From assembly GCF_014653195.1 (NCBI RefSeq), contig NZ_BNAH01000012.1:92688-156687 (forward strand): a DNA stretch of 64,000 bases. Reading direction: 5' to 3'. Position numbers and translations under genes: made by a program. Shown here in pieces: positions 55,924 to 64,000 of the stretch. Numbering within the stretch: the stretch's first letter is position 1; every line of letters begins with the position of its first letter. The notes beneath the pieces were generated by a model. It was given only the letters and a program-made list of their open reading frames with translations. It searched no databases and was not told where the DNA came from. This DNA is from Thalassotalea profundi. Lineage in GTDB: Bacteria; Pseudomonadota; Gammaproteobacteria; Enterobacterales; Alteromonadaceae.

Positions 55924-58794
55924 ATGAAACCATTTAAACCCACTGCCATTTCCCTCGCTCTACTTTTTTCCTTGGCCGCTTGTCAAAATACGCCTAGTGT
56001 TGATAACTCTCCAAATCAATCAATAAGCAGCGAACAAATAATAAAAAGCCAATCAGATCAACGTCAATATCAATATATGTTATTAGACAATGGCTTGAAG
56101 GTTTTAATGATTTCAGATCCAACCACCGAAAAATCGGCCGCGGCTATGGATATATCAGTAGGTGCATTTCATTCGCCGGAAGGCCGTGAAGGACTTTTAC
56201 ATTTTCTTGAACATATGTTGTTTTTGGGCACTGAGAAATACCCTGATGCTGGTGAATATAATAAATTTTTGAAAGAAAACGGCGGTTCATCAAATGCCTA
56301 CACAGCCCCTGAAGATACTAATTACTTTTTTGATGTGAAAAATGAAGCCTTTGACGAAGCTCTTGACCGTTTTGCCCAATTTTTCATTGCACCAACAATG
56401 GAACGTAGCTTTGTTGAACGCGAAAAAAATGCCGTAGACTCTGAATATTCAGTCAAAATAAAAGAAGACAGCAGACGTATTCGCGAAGCTAGCCGCCAAG
56501 CAGTTAACAATGCGCATCCATACAGTAAATTTAGTGTAGGTAACTTAAACACTTTAGCAGATCGCGAAGATGAAGACGTTTACGATGCATTACTAAAAGC
56601 ATACAACGAGCATTATTCTGCGCACCGTATGTCATTGGTAGTATTAAGCAACAGTCCTCTTAGCGAAGTCGAAACTATGGTACGTAGTAAATTTTCGGCA
56701 GTTAAAAATAATGGTAAAGCTAAACCAGTACTAACTCGGGAATTATTAACAGAAAAAGAAAAAGCGACGCGTGTAACCATCGAACCTTTACGAGAAATGC
56801 GCTTATTAACACTCACTTTTCCTATTTCAGACACTCATCAATATCGCGCTAAAAAGCCTTTAGCTATTGTTTCTCATTTATTAGGGCATGAAGGTGAGAA
56901 CTCATTATATTCTCGATTAAATAAACAAGGGCTTATTGAGTCACTGTCAGCTTACAAAAGTGACTCAGAAGCAATGGATGTTTTTAAAATCAGTGTTGAA
57001 TTAACACCCTCAGGCATAAAAGATGTTGATGGTATTACCGAACAAATTTTTCAGTATATTGATTTAATTAAACAAAAAGGTGTTACCCAAGCCTATTACA
57101 ACGAAATAAAAGACATCGCAAAACTTGACTTTACCTTTCAAGAAAAAGGTAACCCAATGTCGACGGTGTACCAATTAGCACCCGTATTACAAAATACCCC
57201 ACCACGTAACTTGCTAAATACCGACTACCAATTTCAAGCCTTTGATGCCGAACTGACTCACAAGTTTTTAACGCAATTATCACCCTACAATATGCAGCAA
57301 ACTCTTGTAAGCCCTAATGTAGAAACAGATCAACACGAGCCATTATATGATGTTGGTTATGCAATTAACAAAATAGCACCTGCCACACTAGAACAATGGC
57401 AAAATGCAAGTGCTGATGCAACCATGCAACTACCCGCTTTAAACCCATTTATCGCAGAAGATATTTCAGTTAGAAGTGCAAATATTGATACGAAACCTGA
57501 AATCATCGTCAAAGAGTCAGGTTTAACTTTATGGCACTACCAAGACACTAGCTTCAATATGCCTAAATCAAGCGTTTATATGCGAATAGAATCTCCATTT
57601 GCAGGTGATAATGTCAAAAATCGAGCACAAATAGCATTAGCGGACCGTTTGATCGAAGATAAATTAAATGCTTATGGCTATAACGCTAAACTTGCAGGGT
57701 TAAGTTACGGCTTATTCAGTTCAAATAAAGGCTTAGGCTATACCATCAGCGGCTATAACGATAAGCAACTTGAACTAATTAAAGCAATAAATAAAGCCAT
57801 TATCGATTTTGATATCAACCAAGATAAGTTTGACATGATCAAAGAAAGTTTAGTTCGTGATTGGAAAAACTCAGCGTTAAACCGACCGATTAACCAAGTT
57901 TTTTCACGTTCTCGTCGAGAATTTGGTATAGATCCTTATTCTAATGCTGAATTAGCTGATGCCTTAGAGCCCATTCACCTTGCTGATTTAAAGCGCTATA
58001 TGAATACATTGTTAAGTGATATTTCTATCAAAGTCTTAACGCACGGGAATACTAGTAAAAATGAAGCAATCTCTATCGCAAGCAACTTACGACAAAGCTT
58101 TATCCGCGATAACAATATTAGCGAGGGTTTTAAAGCCCATATCCGTCAAATGGACTCGAACGAAAATGAGGTGGTGGAACTAGACATAGCTCATGATGAC
58201 TCTGCGATTGTTGTCTCTTACCCAATGCAAAGTAATATGCAAAATATCGCAAAAACACAAATTCTTGGGCAAGTATTAAGTGCGGCTTTTTTCAATGAAT
58301 TACGTACTAAACAACAATTAGGCTACATAGTGGGCGCTTCAGGCAGTAGCACAGAAAACCTACCAACCCTTAACTTTTATGTGCAATCGTCAAAAGTTGG
58401 TCCCGTAGAGCTAGAAAAACGCATCAATAAATTTATTGAGTCACAGTACCAAGTACTCGCCGATATGTCTGACGCTGATTTTGAGAAAAACATAGATAGT
58501 TTATTAACCAATATCAATAAAAAAGATAAAAACCTACTCAGCAGAACATCGCGCTTATGGGGGGAATTAGCCACTGGCTATACCGACTTTAATAGACGGG
58601 AATTATTGTCAGAGGCTGTTACCTCATTAACTAAAGATGACTTGGTACATACCTATAAAGTGTTACTTATTGACAACAGATCTCCACGATTAGTTACCAG
58701 AAATTTTGGTCAAGCGCATAGAGAAGAAAATTACACCAATGCGCTACAAGATACTACAGTATGTCGAGAAGAACTTTGCTGGGATAAAAAATAA
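55924..58794 (+). CDS. Lipoprotein M16 insulinase/pitrilysin-type metallopeptidase
   Basis: This 956-residue protein begins with a lipoprotein signal (LALLFSLAAC), unlike classical periplasmic PtrA. The inverted zinc motif HFLEH (His93, Glu96, His97 by this start) is followed about 75 residues later by the third ligand glutamate in EKNAVDSEY. The GSSNAYTAPEDTNYFFDV strand, used for substrate, is intact. The C-terminal half carries the matching non-catalytic repeats that close the chamber (AFFNELRTKQQLGYIVGASG). It degrades peptides in the envelope. ATG 55924 is preferred over the TTG one codon upstream. Confidence 0.92.
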   Translation: MKPFKPTAISLALLFSLAACQNTPSVDNSPNQSISSEQIIKSQSDQRQYQYMLLDNGLKVLMISDPTTEKSAAAMDISVGAFHSPEGREGLLHFLEHMLFLGTEKYPDAGEYNKFLKENGGSSNAYTAPEDTNYFFDVKNEAFDEALDRFAQFFIAPTMERSFVEREKNAVDSEYSVKIKEDSRRIREASRQAVNNAHPYSKFSVGNLNTLADREDEDVYDALLKAYNEHYSAHRMSLVVLSNSPLSEVETMVRSKFSAVKNNGKAKPVLTRELLTEKEKATRVTIEPLREMRLLTLTFPISDTHQYRAKKPLAIVSHLLGHEGENSLYSRLNKQGLIESLSAYKSDSEAMDVFKISVELTPSGIKDVDGITEQIFQYIDLIKQKGVTQAYYNEIKDIAKLDFTFQEKGNPMSTVYQLAPVLQNTPPRNLLNTDYQFQAFDAELTHKFLTQLSPYNMQQTLVSPNVETDQHEPLYDVGYAINKIAPATLEQWQNASADATMQLPALNPFIAEDISVRSANIDTKPEIIVKESGLTLWHYQDTSFNMPKSSVYMRIESPFAGDNVKNRAQIALADRLIEDKLNAYGYNAKLAGLSYGLFSSNKGLGYTISGYNDKQLELIKAINKAIIDFDINQDKFDMIKESLVRDWKNSALNRPINQVFSRSRREFGIDPYSNAELADALEPIHLADLKRYMNTLLSDISIKVLTHGNTSKNEAISIASNLRQSFIRDNNISEGFKAHIRQMDSNENEVVELDIAHDDSAIVVSYPMQSNMQNIAKTQILGQVLSAAFFNELRTKQQLGYIVGASGSSTENLPTLNFYVQSSKVGPVELEKRINKFIESQYQVLADMSDADFEKNIDSLLTNINKKDKNLLSRTSRLWGELATGYTDFNRRELLSEAVTSLTKDDLVHTYKVLLIDNRSPRLVTRNFGQAHREENYTNALQDTTVCREELCWDKK

Positions 58795-58831
58795 ATTATC
58801 TAGATAAACATCAATAAATGTTGATCAAAGT

Positions 58832-58857
58832 AAAAAACCTGCTTCGGCAGGTTTTTT
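58832..58857. terminator. Strong bidirectional terminator with a TTCG loop
   Basis: AAAAAACCTGC and GCAGGTTTTTT make an 11-bp stem with a TTCG tetraloop. It stands between the convergent M16 peptidase and pirin genes. Confidence 0.92.
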
Positions 58858-58891
58858 AATAATTTAAATAACCCCAACCTGGGTAAATAGC

Positions 58892-59737
58892 TTACTTTAT
58901 AAAGCAATTATTACGATAATCGCTAAACGCTTGTTCAACTTCAGCCTGTGTATTCATGACAAACGGCCCCCCTCTTGCTATCGGCTCATTAAGTGGTAAT
59001 GCTGATAAAAAAATAAACCTCGCCTGTTGACTTGCAATAACAAGCACCTTTTCTCCTTTACTTAACACTCCCAGATGTTTAGCTGATAATTTTTTTTGTT
59101 TCTCTCCAATAAGTACTTCACCAGAAATGACATATACCAAGCTATTTTCTTCCGCCAGAACAGTTTGAGTAAACATTTCTGATATTGGCAAATCTACATC
59201 CATATAGCTTGGACGAACATAATCATTTTTAATTACGCCTTGCGTTGCGTTATCTGTGATACCGGCAATAACTTTAACGATAGAACCGCTAGAGCTTTTT
59301 TCATGTGCAATATCTTTAGCATCATACTCTTGATAGTTTGGTGCTGACATTTTAGCCACTTTAGGTAAATTAACCCACAGTTGAAAACCCTGCATCATGC
59401 CTGATTCTTGCTCTGGCATTTCAGAATGAATAATACCGCTACCTGCGGTCATCCACTGAACTCCGCCATTCGATATTACTCCTTCATTTCCCGCACTATC
59501 TTTATGTCTCATTTTACCTTCAAGCATATAAGTAACGGTTTCAAAACCCCTGTGAGGGTGAGGTGGAAAGCCGGCTAAATAATCATCAGCACTACTTGAT
59601 TCAAACGAATCTAGCAGTAAAAAAGGATCAAGCAAATTTAAATCAGGGCTTCCGATAAGTCTTGTTAACTTAACCCCCGCACCATCAGATGCTGCCATAC
59701 CTTTAGTTATAGCAATTAATTCACGAGTGATTGCCAT
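58892..59737 (-). CDS. Pirin family protein
   Basis: The 281-residue double-cupin protein shows the pirin signature: FPPHPHRGFETVTYMLEG with metal-binding histidines, MRHKDSAGNEG, GGVQWMTAGSGIIHSEMPE and the C-terminal PIARGGPFVMNTQAEVEQAFSDY. Characterised pirins are iron proteins, some with quercetinase activity; the role of most bacterial ones is unclear. It is 63 bases after the DoxX gene on the same strand. The pair is divergent from a LysR gene, a widespread arrangement that points to LysR control. Confidence 0.93.
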   Translation of the reverse strand: MAITRELIAITKGMAASDGAGVKLTRLIGSPDLNLLDPFLLLDSFESSSADDYLAGFPPHPHRGFETVTYMLEGKMRHKDSAGNEGVISNGGVQWMTAGSGIIHSEMPEQESGMMQGFQLWVNLPKVAKMSAPNYQEYDAKDIAHEKSSSGSIVKVIAGITDNATQGVIKNDYVRPSYMDVDLPISEMFTQTVLAEENSLVYVISGEVLIGEKQKKLSAKHLGVLSKGEKVLVIASQQARFIFLSALPLNEPIARGGPFVMNTQAEVEQAFSDYRNNCFIK

Positions 59738-59800
59738 ACAATACCTCCGATTGATTCTTTACAATATATACATATTTTTTAAATATGTTGAAAAATAGCA

Positions 59801-60226
59801 CTACGCCTGTTGTCTATTATCAAGTGACATTGCACCACCACCATGTACAACAAGCATAAGAAAACCGCCAGCAATCGCAATATTTTTCATAAAACTAATC
59901 ATCTGTAACTGGTCAGAAAAATCAGCATGAAACATAAGAGCAGATAACACAGTAAAACCCGCTAATAACAACGCTGAAATTCTCACTTGGTAACCAATTA
60001 TAATAAATATGCCAGCCACAACTTCTAAAGCAATAACCAAAGGAAGCAAAAATCCAGGTACCCCCATCATATCCATATAAGCTTGAGTAGCTGAATATTG
60101 AGATATTTTATTCATTCCTGACATTACAAAAATTAAGGCTATGAATATTCTCCCTAAAGGCGCTAGCATAAATGCTGCTTTCTGAGCATAACGCTCTGAT
60201 AGTCTAAGTTTAGTTACTGCGGTCAT
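59801..60226 (-). CDS. DoxX family membrane protein
   Basis: The 141-residue inner-membrane protein has four hydrophobic segments and the DoxX pattern: PLGRIFIALIFVMSGMNKI near the start, PLVIALEVVAGIFIIIGY in the middle and AIAGGFLMLVVHGGGAMSLD at the end. DoxX-like proteins are linked to redox or quinone functions but often lack a known partner. It heads the DoxX-pirin pair and is divergent from the LysR regulator gene. Confidence 0.9.
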   Translation of the reverse strand: MTAVTKLRLSERYAQKAAFMLAPLGRIFIALIFVMSGMNKISQYSATQAYMDMMGVPGFLLPLVIALEVVAGIFIIIGYQVRISALLLAGFTVLSALMFHADFSDQLQMISFMKNIAIAGGFLMLVVHGGGAMSLDNRQQA

Positions 60227-60341
60227 GGATATTCCTAAATTGTATTAAAAAAGTTAACCAAATTTTAATAGTTGCACTTTAGTTAATAAACATTAAATAT
60301 ATGAAATTATAATTCTCATTTTGGAAACTATTGGGTGTTTT

Positions 60342-61238
60342 ATGGGCCAATTAGAAGATATGGCAATTTTTGCACGTGTTATTGAAGCAGGTAGTATCAC
60401 TCTTGCTGCGGAACAGTTAGGACTAGCGAAGTCGGCAGTCAGTAAACGTTTGTCCGCTTTGGAGCAAAAATTAGGGCTCAAGCTCATTTCACGAACAACA
60501 CGAAAATCAAGCATAACCGAAGCAGGTAAGCAATATTATCAACGAAGTAAACTTATTCTTGATGAAGTGGATGAACTTAATAATATTACTTCGAGTGATA
60601 CGCTAGCCCTTTCTGGCCCTTTAAAAATAACGGTCCCTTTATCATTCGGTCTAATGTACTTATCTGAACCGTTTGACCTATTTATACAAAAAAATCCTGA
60701 TATTCAATTACAAGTTCACTTTTCAGATCATCGTGTCGATTTAATAGAATCAGGTATGGACCTTGCAATTCGTATTGGCGAATTAGCTAATTCAAACTTA
60801 CAAGCAAAAAAATTAATAGAAATTAAGCAGTTAATTTGCGCAAGTCCAGAATATCTTCTAGAACATGGAACCCCAAAAAATCCAGAAGAACTTAAGCACC
60901 ATAAATTATTAAAGTATGAAAATAACCCTTTCCAAAGCATCTCGTTCCTTGATAGTAATGGCACAAGGATTACCGGACAACCTAAAATACATTGTGTTGC
61001 TAACAATGGAGAATTTTTACAAAAAATGGCTTTATCAAGTCATGGAATAATTCAAACACCTCACTTTTTTGTTTGGAAGAACATTCAAGATCACAGCTTA
61101 ACGCCAATTCTCACCGACTTTCAATTAACCAGCCTTAATGCTTATGCTGTTTATCCAGCAAATAGACACTTACCCTCAAAAGTAAGAACACTTATTGATT
61201 TTCTCTTAGAACATCTACAAGACTTACCTTTTATCTAA
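60342..61238 (+). CDS. LysR family transcriptional regulator
   Basis: The protein has 298 residues from ATG 60342. The N-terminal winged helix-turn-helix (about 1-62: FARVIEAGSITLAAEQLGLAKSAVSKRLSALEQKLGLKLISRTTR) and a C-terminal effector-binding domain make it a LysR protein of the CrgA/DsdC-like group. A TTG seven codons upstream has no ribosome site. It is divergent from the DoxX-pirin pair across about 115 bases, the likely operator. Confidence 0.94.
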   Translation: MGQLEDMAIFARVIEAGSITLAAEQLGLAKSAVSKRLSALEQKLGLKLISRTTRKSSITEAGKQYYQRSKLILDEVDELNNITSSDTLALSGPLKITVPLSFGLMYLSEPFDLFIQKNPDIQLQVHFSDHRVDLIESGMDLAIRIGELANSNLQAKKLIEIKQLICASPEYLLEHGTPKNPEELKHHKLLKYENNPFQSISFLDSNGTRITGQPKIHCVANNGEFLQKMALSSHGIIQTPHFFVWKNIQDHSLTPILTDFQLTSLNAYAVYPANRHLPSKVRTLIDFLLEHLQDLPFI

Positions 61239-61374
61239 AATAAAACAATAAAACCAATTGGTTATGACGAATCTCATAGGTATTACTAAAAATGTATACA
61301 ATTTTTACTTGTATTCACACACCATTAATCACTACACTTTACCCCTTTAAAATTGATCACTCATAGGATGGACA

Positions 61375-63219
61375 ATGAGAAAATTACTCACCCTTGCCAT
61401 ATTTTTCATTAGCTCTTGGGCTTTTGCCTCTAACGAAACTTTATATCAGGTTTCATTTGATAATGCAGAGCATCACGAAGCACAAATATCAGCAACATTT
61501 AGTAATATTCAAACGCCTGTACTTGAAGTACAAATGAGCCGTTCATCTCCGGGGAGATACGCACTACATGAATTTGCAAAAAATGTTTACAACGTAAGTG
61601 CAGTAAACAGTCAAGGGCAACCATTAGTTGTTACTCGCCCAAATCCCTATCAATGGCATATCAATGGCCATGATGGTGAAGCGACTGTAACTTATACTTT
61701 ATTTGGTGATAGGGGCGATGGCACATACACACAAATTGATCGCACCCATGCACATTTAAATATGCCTGCCACTTTTATGTGGGCAACAGGCCATGAAAAT
61801 ACTCCCATAAGTATTGAGTTCAAACCATTTAATGTAAACTGGAAAGTTGCCACTCAATTACCAAAAGGTGATAGTAAATATCAATTTACCGCACCAGACC
61901 TTGCCTATTTTTTAGATAGCCCAACAGAATTGAGTAACCATCAAGTACGCTCATGGCAATTAAGCTCTGATGGACGTACTCAAACAATCAAACTCGCAAT
62001 ACATCATGACGGTACAGAAGAAGACATTGATAAGTTTACCGAAATGGCAAAAAATGTGGTAAACGAACAAATAAAAGTATTTGGCGAGCTACCAAAATTT
62101 GACTACGGTGAGTATATATTTATAGCTGATTACTTACCGCATGTTAATCGTGATGGTATGGAGCATAGGAATTCAACTATTATCACTAATCCCAACTCTT
62201 TAGATGAAGCTGAATTTAGTCAGCTTGGTACACTTTCTCATGAATTTTTTCATATATGGAATGTTGAGCGTATTCGACCTAAAGAATTAGAGCCTTTTAA
62301 TTTTAGTGGTGCGAATATGACTCCTAGTCTATGGTTCGCTGAGGGCTTTACTACCTATTATCACGACCTATTAATACGTAGAGCTAACGAAATGACTATT
62401 GACGAATACCTAGAAACGGCATCAGGTATTGTTAATCAAGCGTACCAAGTTCCTGGACGACTTTATTTTACGCCTGAAGGGGCAAGTATGTTTGCCACCT
62501 TTACTGATGCAGGTACTTCAATTGATAAAACCAATTTTAGCAATATATTCTTTAGTTATTATAGTTATGGGCGCGCGCGTGCACTGGCATTAGATTTAAC
62601 CATCCGCGCTCAATTTCCAGATAAAACACTTGATGACTTAATGAAAGCTATGTGGCTAAAATTTGGAAAAATTGAAAAACCTTATAGCCGCGAAGATTTA
62701 CAAGCGACCTTGGCTGAAGTAGTTAATGATGCAAAATTTGCAGAAGAGTTTTTTAACCAATATATTTATGGCCAAGAAACTCCAGACTATTATACTTTAT
62801 TAGAAAGTGCAGGATTAGAAGCCAAGCAAATTGACGATACAAGTGCTTACTTAGGTAGAGTCAATTTTGACTTTCGTGGACAGGATGCGTTAATTAGCAA
62901 TAATATCCCGGTAAATACTCCACTCTATAAAGCTGGCATTGAGCGTGGCGATCAAATTGTTAAATTAGGTCGTAGAACAATCCGATCTGAAAAGTTATGG
63001 CAGAAAGCTTTAGCACAATTTGAAGCTGGAGAAACCACAACCATTGAATATATTCAACGCGGTGAAACCATAACTAAGCAAATCACTTTTATTACTGATC
63101 CTGAACTAAGCATCAGTAAATTAGCCGATGATAAAATTACAGAACAACACACTCAGTTTTTACATGCTTGGCTAGGTAAAGATGAAGAAGAAAAAGAGAA
63201 AGAGAAAAGTGAAAAATAA
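61375..63219 (+). CDS. M61 family glycyl aminopeptidase with PDZ domain
   Basis: The 614-residue exported protein has a signal peptide (about 1-19, cut after AFA). An N-terminal beta domain leads to the M1-like catalytic domain with HEFFHIWNVERIRP (His289, Glu290, His293) and the third zinc ligand in WFAEGFTTYY. A PDZ domain (about 495-570: IPVNTPLYKAGIERGDQIVKLGRRTI) follows. The tail is a run of Glu/Lys. It should be a periplasmic aminopeptidase for N-terminal glycine or alanine. Monocistronic, with a terminator following. Confidence 0.92.
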   Translation: MRKLLTLAIFFISSWAFASNETLYQVSFDNAEHHEAQISATFSNIQTPVLEVQMSRSSPGRYALHEFAKNVYNVSAVNSQGQPLVVTRPNPYQWHINGHDGEATVTYTLFGDRGDGTYTQIDRTHAHLNMPATFMWATGHENTPISIEFKPFNVNWKVATQLPKGDSKYQFTAPDLAYFLDSPTELSNHQVRSWQLSSDGRTQTIKLAIHHDGTEEDIDKFTEMAKNVVNEQIKVFGELPKFDYGEYIFIADYLPHVNRDGMEHRNSTIITNPNSLDEAEFSQLGTLSHEFFHIWNVERIRPKELEPFNFSGANMTPSLWFAEGFTTYYHDLLIRRANEMTIDEYLETASGIVNQAYQVPGRLYFTPEGASMFATFTDAGTSIDKTNFSNIFFSYYSYGRARALALDLTIRAQFPDKTLDDLMKAMWLKFGKIEKPYSREDLQATLAEVVNDAKFAEEFFNQYIYGQETPDYYTLLESAGLEAKQIDDTSAYLGRVNFDFRGQDALISNNIPVNTPLYKAGIERGDQIVKLGRRTIRSEKLWQKALAQFEAGETTTIEYIQRGETITKQITFITDPELSISKLADDKITEQHTQFLHAWLGKDEEEKEKEKSEK

Positions 63220-63253
63220 TATTGCGGCCCTTTTCTAAGGTGTTGAAAACGCT

Positions 63254-63280
63254 AAGGGTAAGTTTTTCTTGCCCTTTTTT
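63254..63280 (+). terminator. Intrinsic terminator after the M61 peptidase gene
   Basis: AAGGGTAAG and CTTGCCCTT (one G-U pair) enclose a T-only loop and run into six T. It lies about 35 bases past the stop codon. Confidence 0.85.
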
Positions 63281-63354
63281 AATCACTATGTAACATTAAA
63301 GAAATAGAGTAAGTATAAATTAAATAGAATAAGAACAATAAACTAACTTCTAAT

Positions 63355-63789
63355 ATGAATTTTTCACAACAGCAAATAGAACACCACACACAACTACTCA
63401 GAGATACATTGCGCAGCGATCTTATCTGGCAGTGGGATGACCGATTATCTGTACTTTTAACAGAATTCGCTCAAAATAAGTCAGAAGACGTAATCACCAT
63501 ATTACGTGATGTGTTTGCTCATGAATGGGATAAAAAAAATATTAAAAAAGCGCCAAAAGATTTAAAAAATCAACTCGGTGACTTAATAACACTAAATAAA
63601 GAACAAAAGATATTTACACTACCCGCTACTGACAGTGTTAAGCCTACAATGGTAGCAATATGGTGGCCATGGGGACATGGCAGTACTTACTCATTACGTT
63701 TAATGCTATTAAACGAAGCCTACGAATTTCATCTTCCTGAAAACTCTAGATCAAATGTATTCAGCTTTTTTAAAAGGTTATTTTCATAA
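63355..63789 (+). CDS. Small soluble protein of unknown function
   Basis: A 144-residue protein with an acidic, helical first half (about 1-60) and a second half of strands with VAIWWPWGHGSTYSLRLMLLNEAYEFH. It has no signal peptide or known motif. The ATG lacks a clear ribosome site. The C-terminal FSFFKRLFS is amphipathic. I do not recognise the family. It follows the M61 terminator and converges with the FtsX-type gene. Confidence 0.6.
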   Translation: MNFSQQQIEHHTQLLRDTLRSDLIWQWDDRLSVLLTEFAQNKSEDVITILRDVFAHEWDKKNIKKAPKDLKNQLGDLITLNKEQKIFTLPATDSVKPTMVAIWWPWGHGSTYSLRLMLLNEAYEFHLPENSRSNVFSFFKRLFS

Positions 63790-63805
63790 CCCTTTTTTGA
63801 AAACT

Positions 63806-64000
63806 TTATTCTTGATTGTTTAAACTATGTATCACAGGTCTGTTAATGTAATGCTTTGACGGTAAATAGCAGGCGATAAAAGTAATGCTGACAATCGCTA
63901 AAATAGTTACTAAAGCAACAACAATTAATTGCACGCTGATAAATTGCGATAAATACTGACTAAAACCAAGATAAAGCGCTATTAAGCAAATTACGGCAAC
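63806..64000 (-). CDS. C-terminal end of an FtsX/MacB-type ABC transporter permease (cut by the window edge)
   Basis: The minus-strand frame from the window edge gives 64 residues and a stop at 63806-63808. It reads as two hydrophobic helices (VAVICLIALYLGFSQ and QLIVVALVTILAIVSITFIA) followed by CYLPSKHYINRPVIHSLNNQE. An ending of the form cysteine-x-LP-x-x-x-YI-x-(K/R)-P-x-x-x-L-(R/N)-NQ is typical of FtsX-domain permeases of lipoprotein-export or MacB-like ABC systems. The rest of the gene lies outside the window. Confidence 0.75.
   Translation of the reverse strand, partial: VAVICLIALYLGFSQYLSQFISVQLIVVALVTILAIVSITFIACYLPSKHYINRPVIHSLNNQE

Overview
The window reads as chromosomal DNA of a marine gammaproteobacterium of the order Alteromonadales, most like the Colwellia/Thalassotalea group. 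This rests on AT-rich composition, UbiE, SpoT and RpoZ proteins that closely track the enterobacterial sequences, an intact gmk-rpoZ-spoT-trmH-recG block with ridA inserted, a ubiE-ubiJ-ubiB block, and many exported, TonB-linked and cyclic-di-GMP proteins. I see no prophage, insertion sequence, CRISPR array, tRNA or rRNA. Genus assignment is inference.

Layout. 1-3.7 kb: a CheX-REC response regulator (minus), then a plus-strand trio of a REC-DUF3369 regulator without an output domain, a membrane methyltransferase of the isoprenylcysteine type, and a WD40 lipoprotein. 3.7-8.5 kb: a tightly packed minus-strand operon for the compatible solute glucosylglycerate (glycerate kinase, GPG synthase, GPG phosphatase, GH13 phosphorylase). 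Together these can build glucosylglycerate and recycle it. Its upstream region carries a sigma-54-like element and an NtrC-like palindrome. 8.7-13.8 kb: a PepSY membrane protein, a two-blade PQQ-like protein, an exported cyclophilin, a DUF445 membrane protein, an aromatic aminotransferase and a PEP-CTERM surface protein. 14-17.6 kb: a tryptophan-rich membrane protein with an internal duplication, next to a TonB-dependent receptor.

18.1-25.8 kb: a 2220-residue hybrid signalling protein (degenerate Ser/Thr kinase, AAA ATPase, helical repeats, GAF, histidine kinase, two receivers, HPt), followed by a REC-GGDEF diguanylate cyclase that is its probable output. The region in front of the giant gene has three nested inverted repeats. 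25.9-32.6 kb: the gmk-rpoZ-spoT-ridA-trmH-recG housekeeping cluster for (p)ppGpp signalling and genome maintenance. 32.6-36.3 kb: a secreted M6 metalloprotease with three PKD domains and a GlyGly-CTERM tail, plus two small cysteine-containing lipoproteins. 36.4-40.7 kb: ubiquinone genes, a TSUP permease and a small unknown protein.

40.7-47.4 kb: an aerobic thiamine operon, thiC-thiO-thiS-thiG-thiDE-thiF, controlled by a clear TPP riboswitch with a promoter just upstream. 47.4-64 kb: an RRM protein, a PAS-GGDEF-EAL protein, a collagen-like choice-of-anchor I lipoprotein, an AGCS symporter overlapping an alpha/beta hydrolase, an NTF2-like exported protein, a Cys-rich CWC protein, an AraC regulator, a lipoprotein M16 peptidase, a pirin-DoxX pair divergent from a LysR regulator, an M61 peptidase, a small unknown protein and the C-terminal end of an FtsX-type permease cut by the window edge. 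The strongest leads are the glucosylglycerate cycle with its apparent nitrogen-type control, and the pseudokinase-headed phosphorelay with its neighbouring cyclase.
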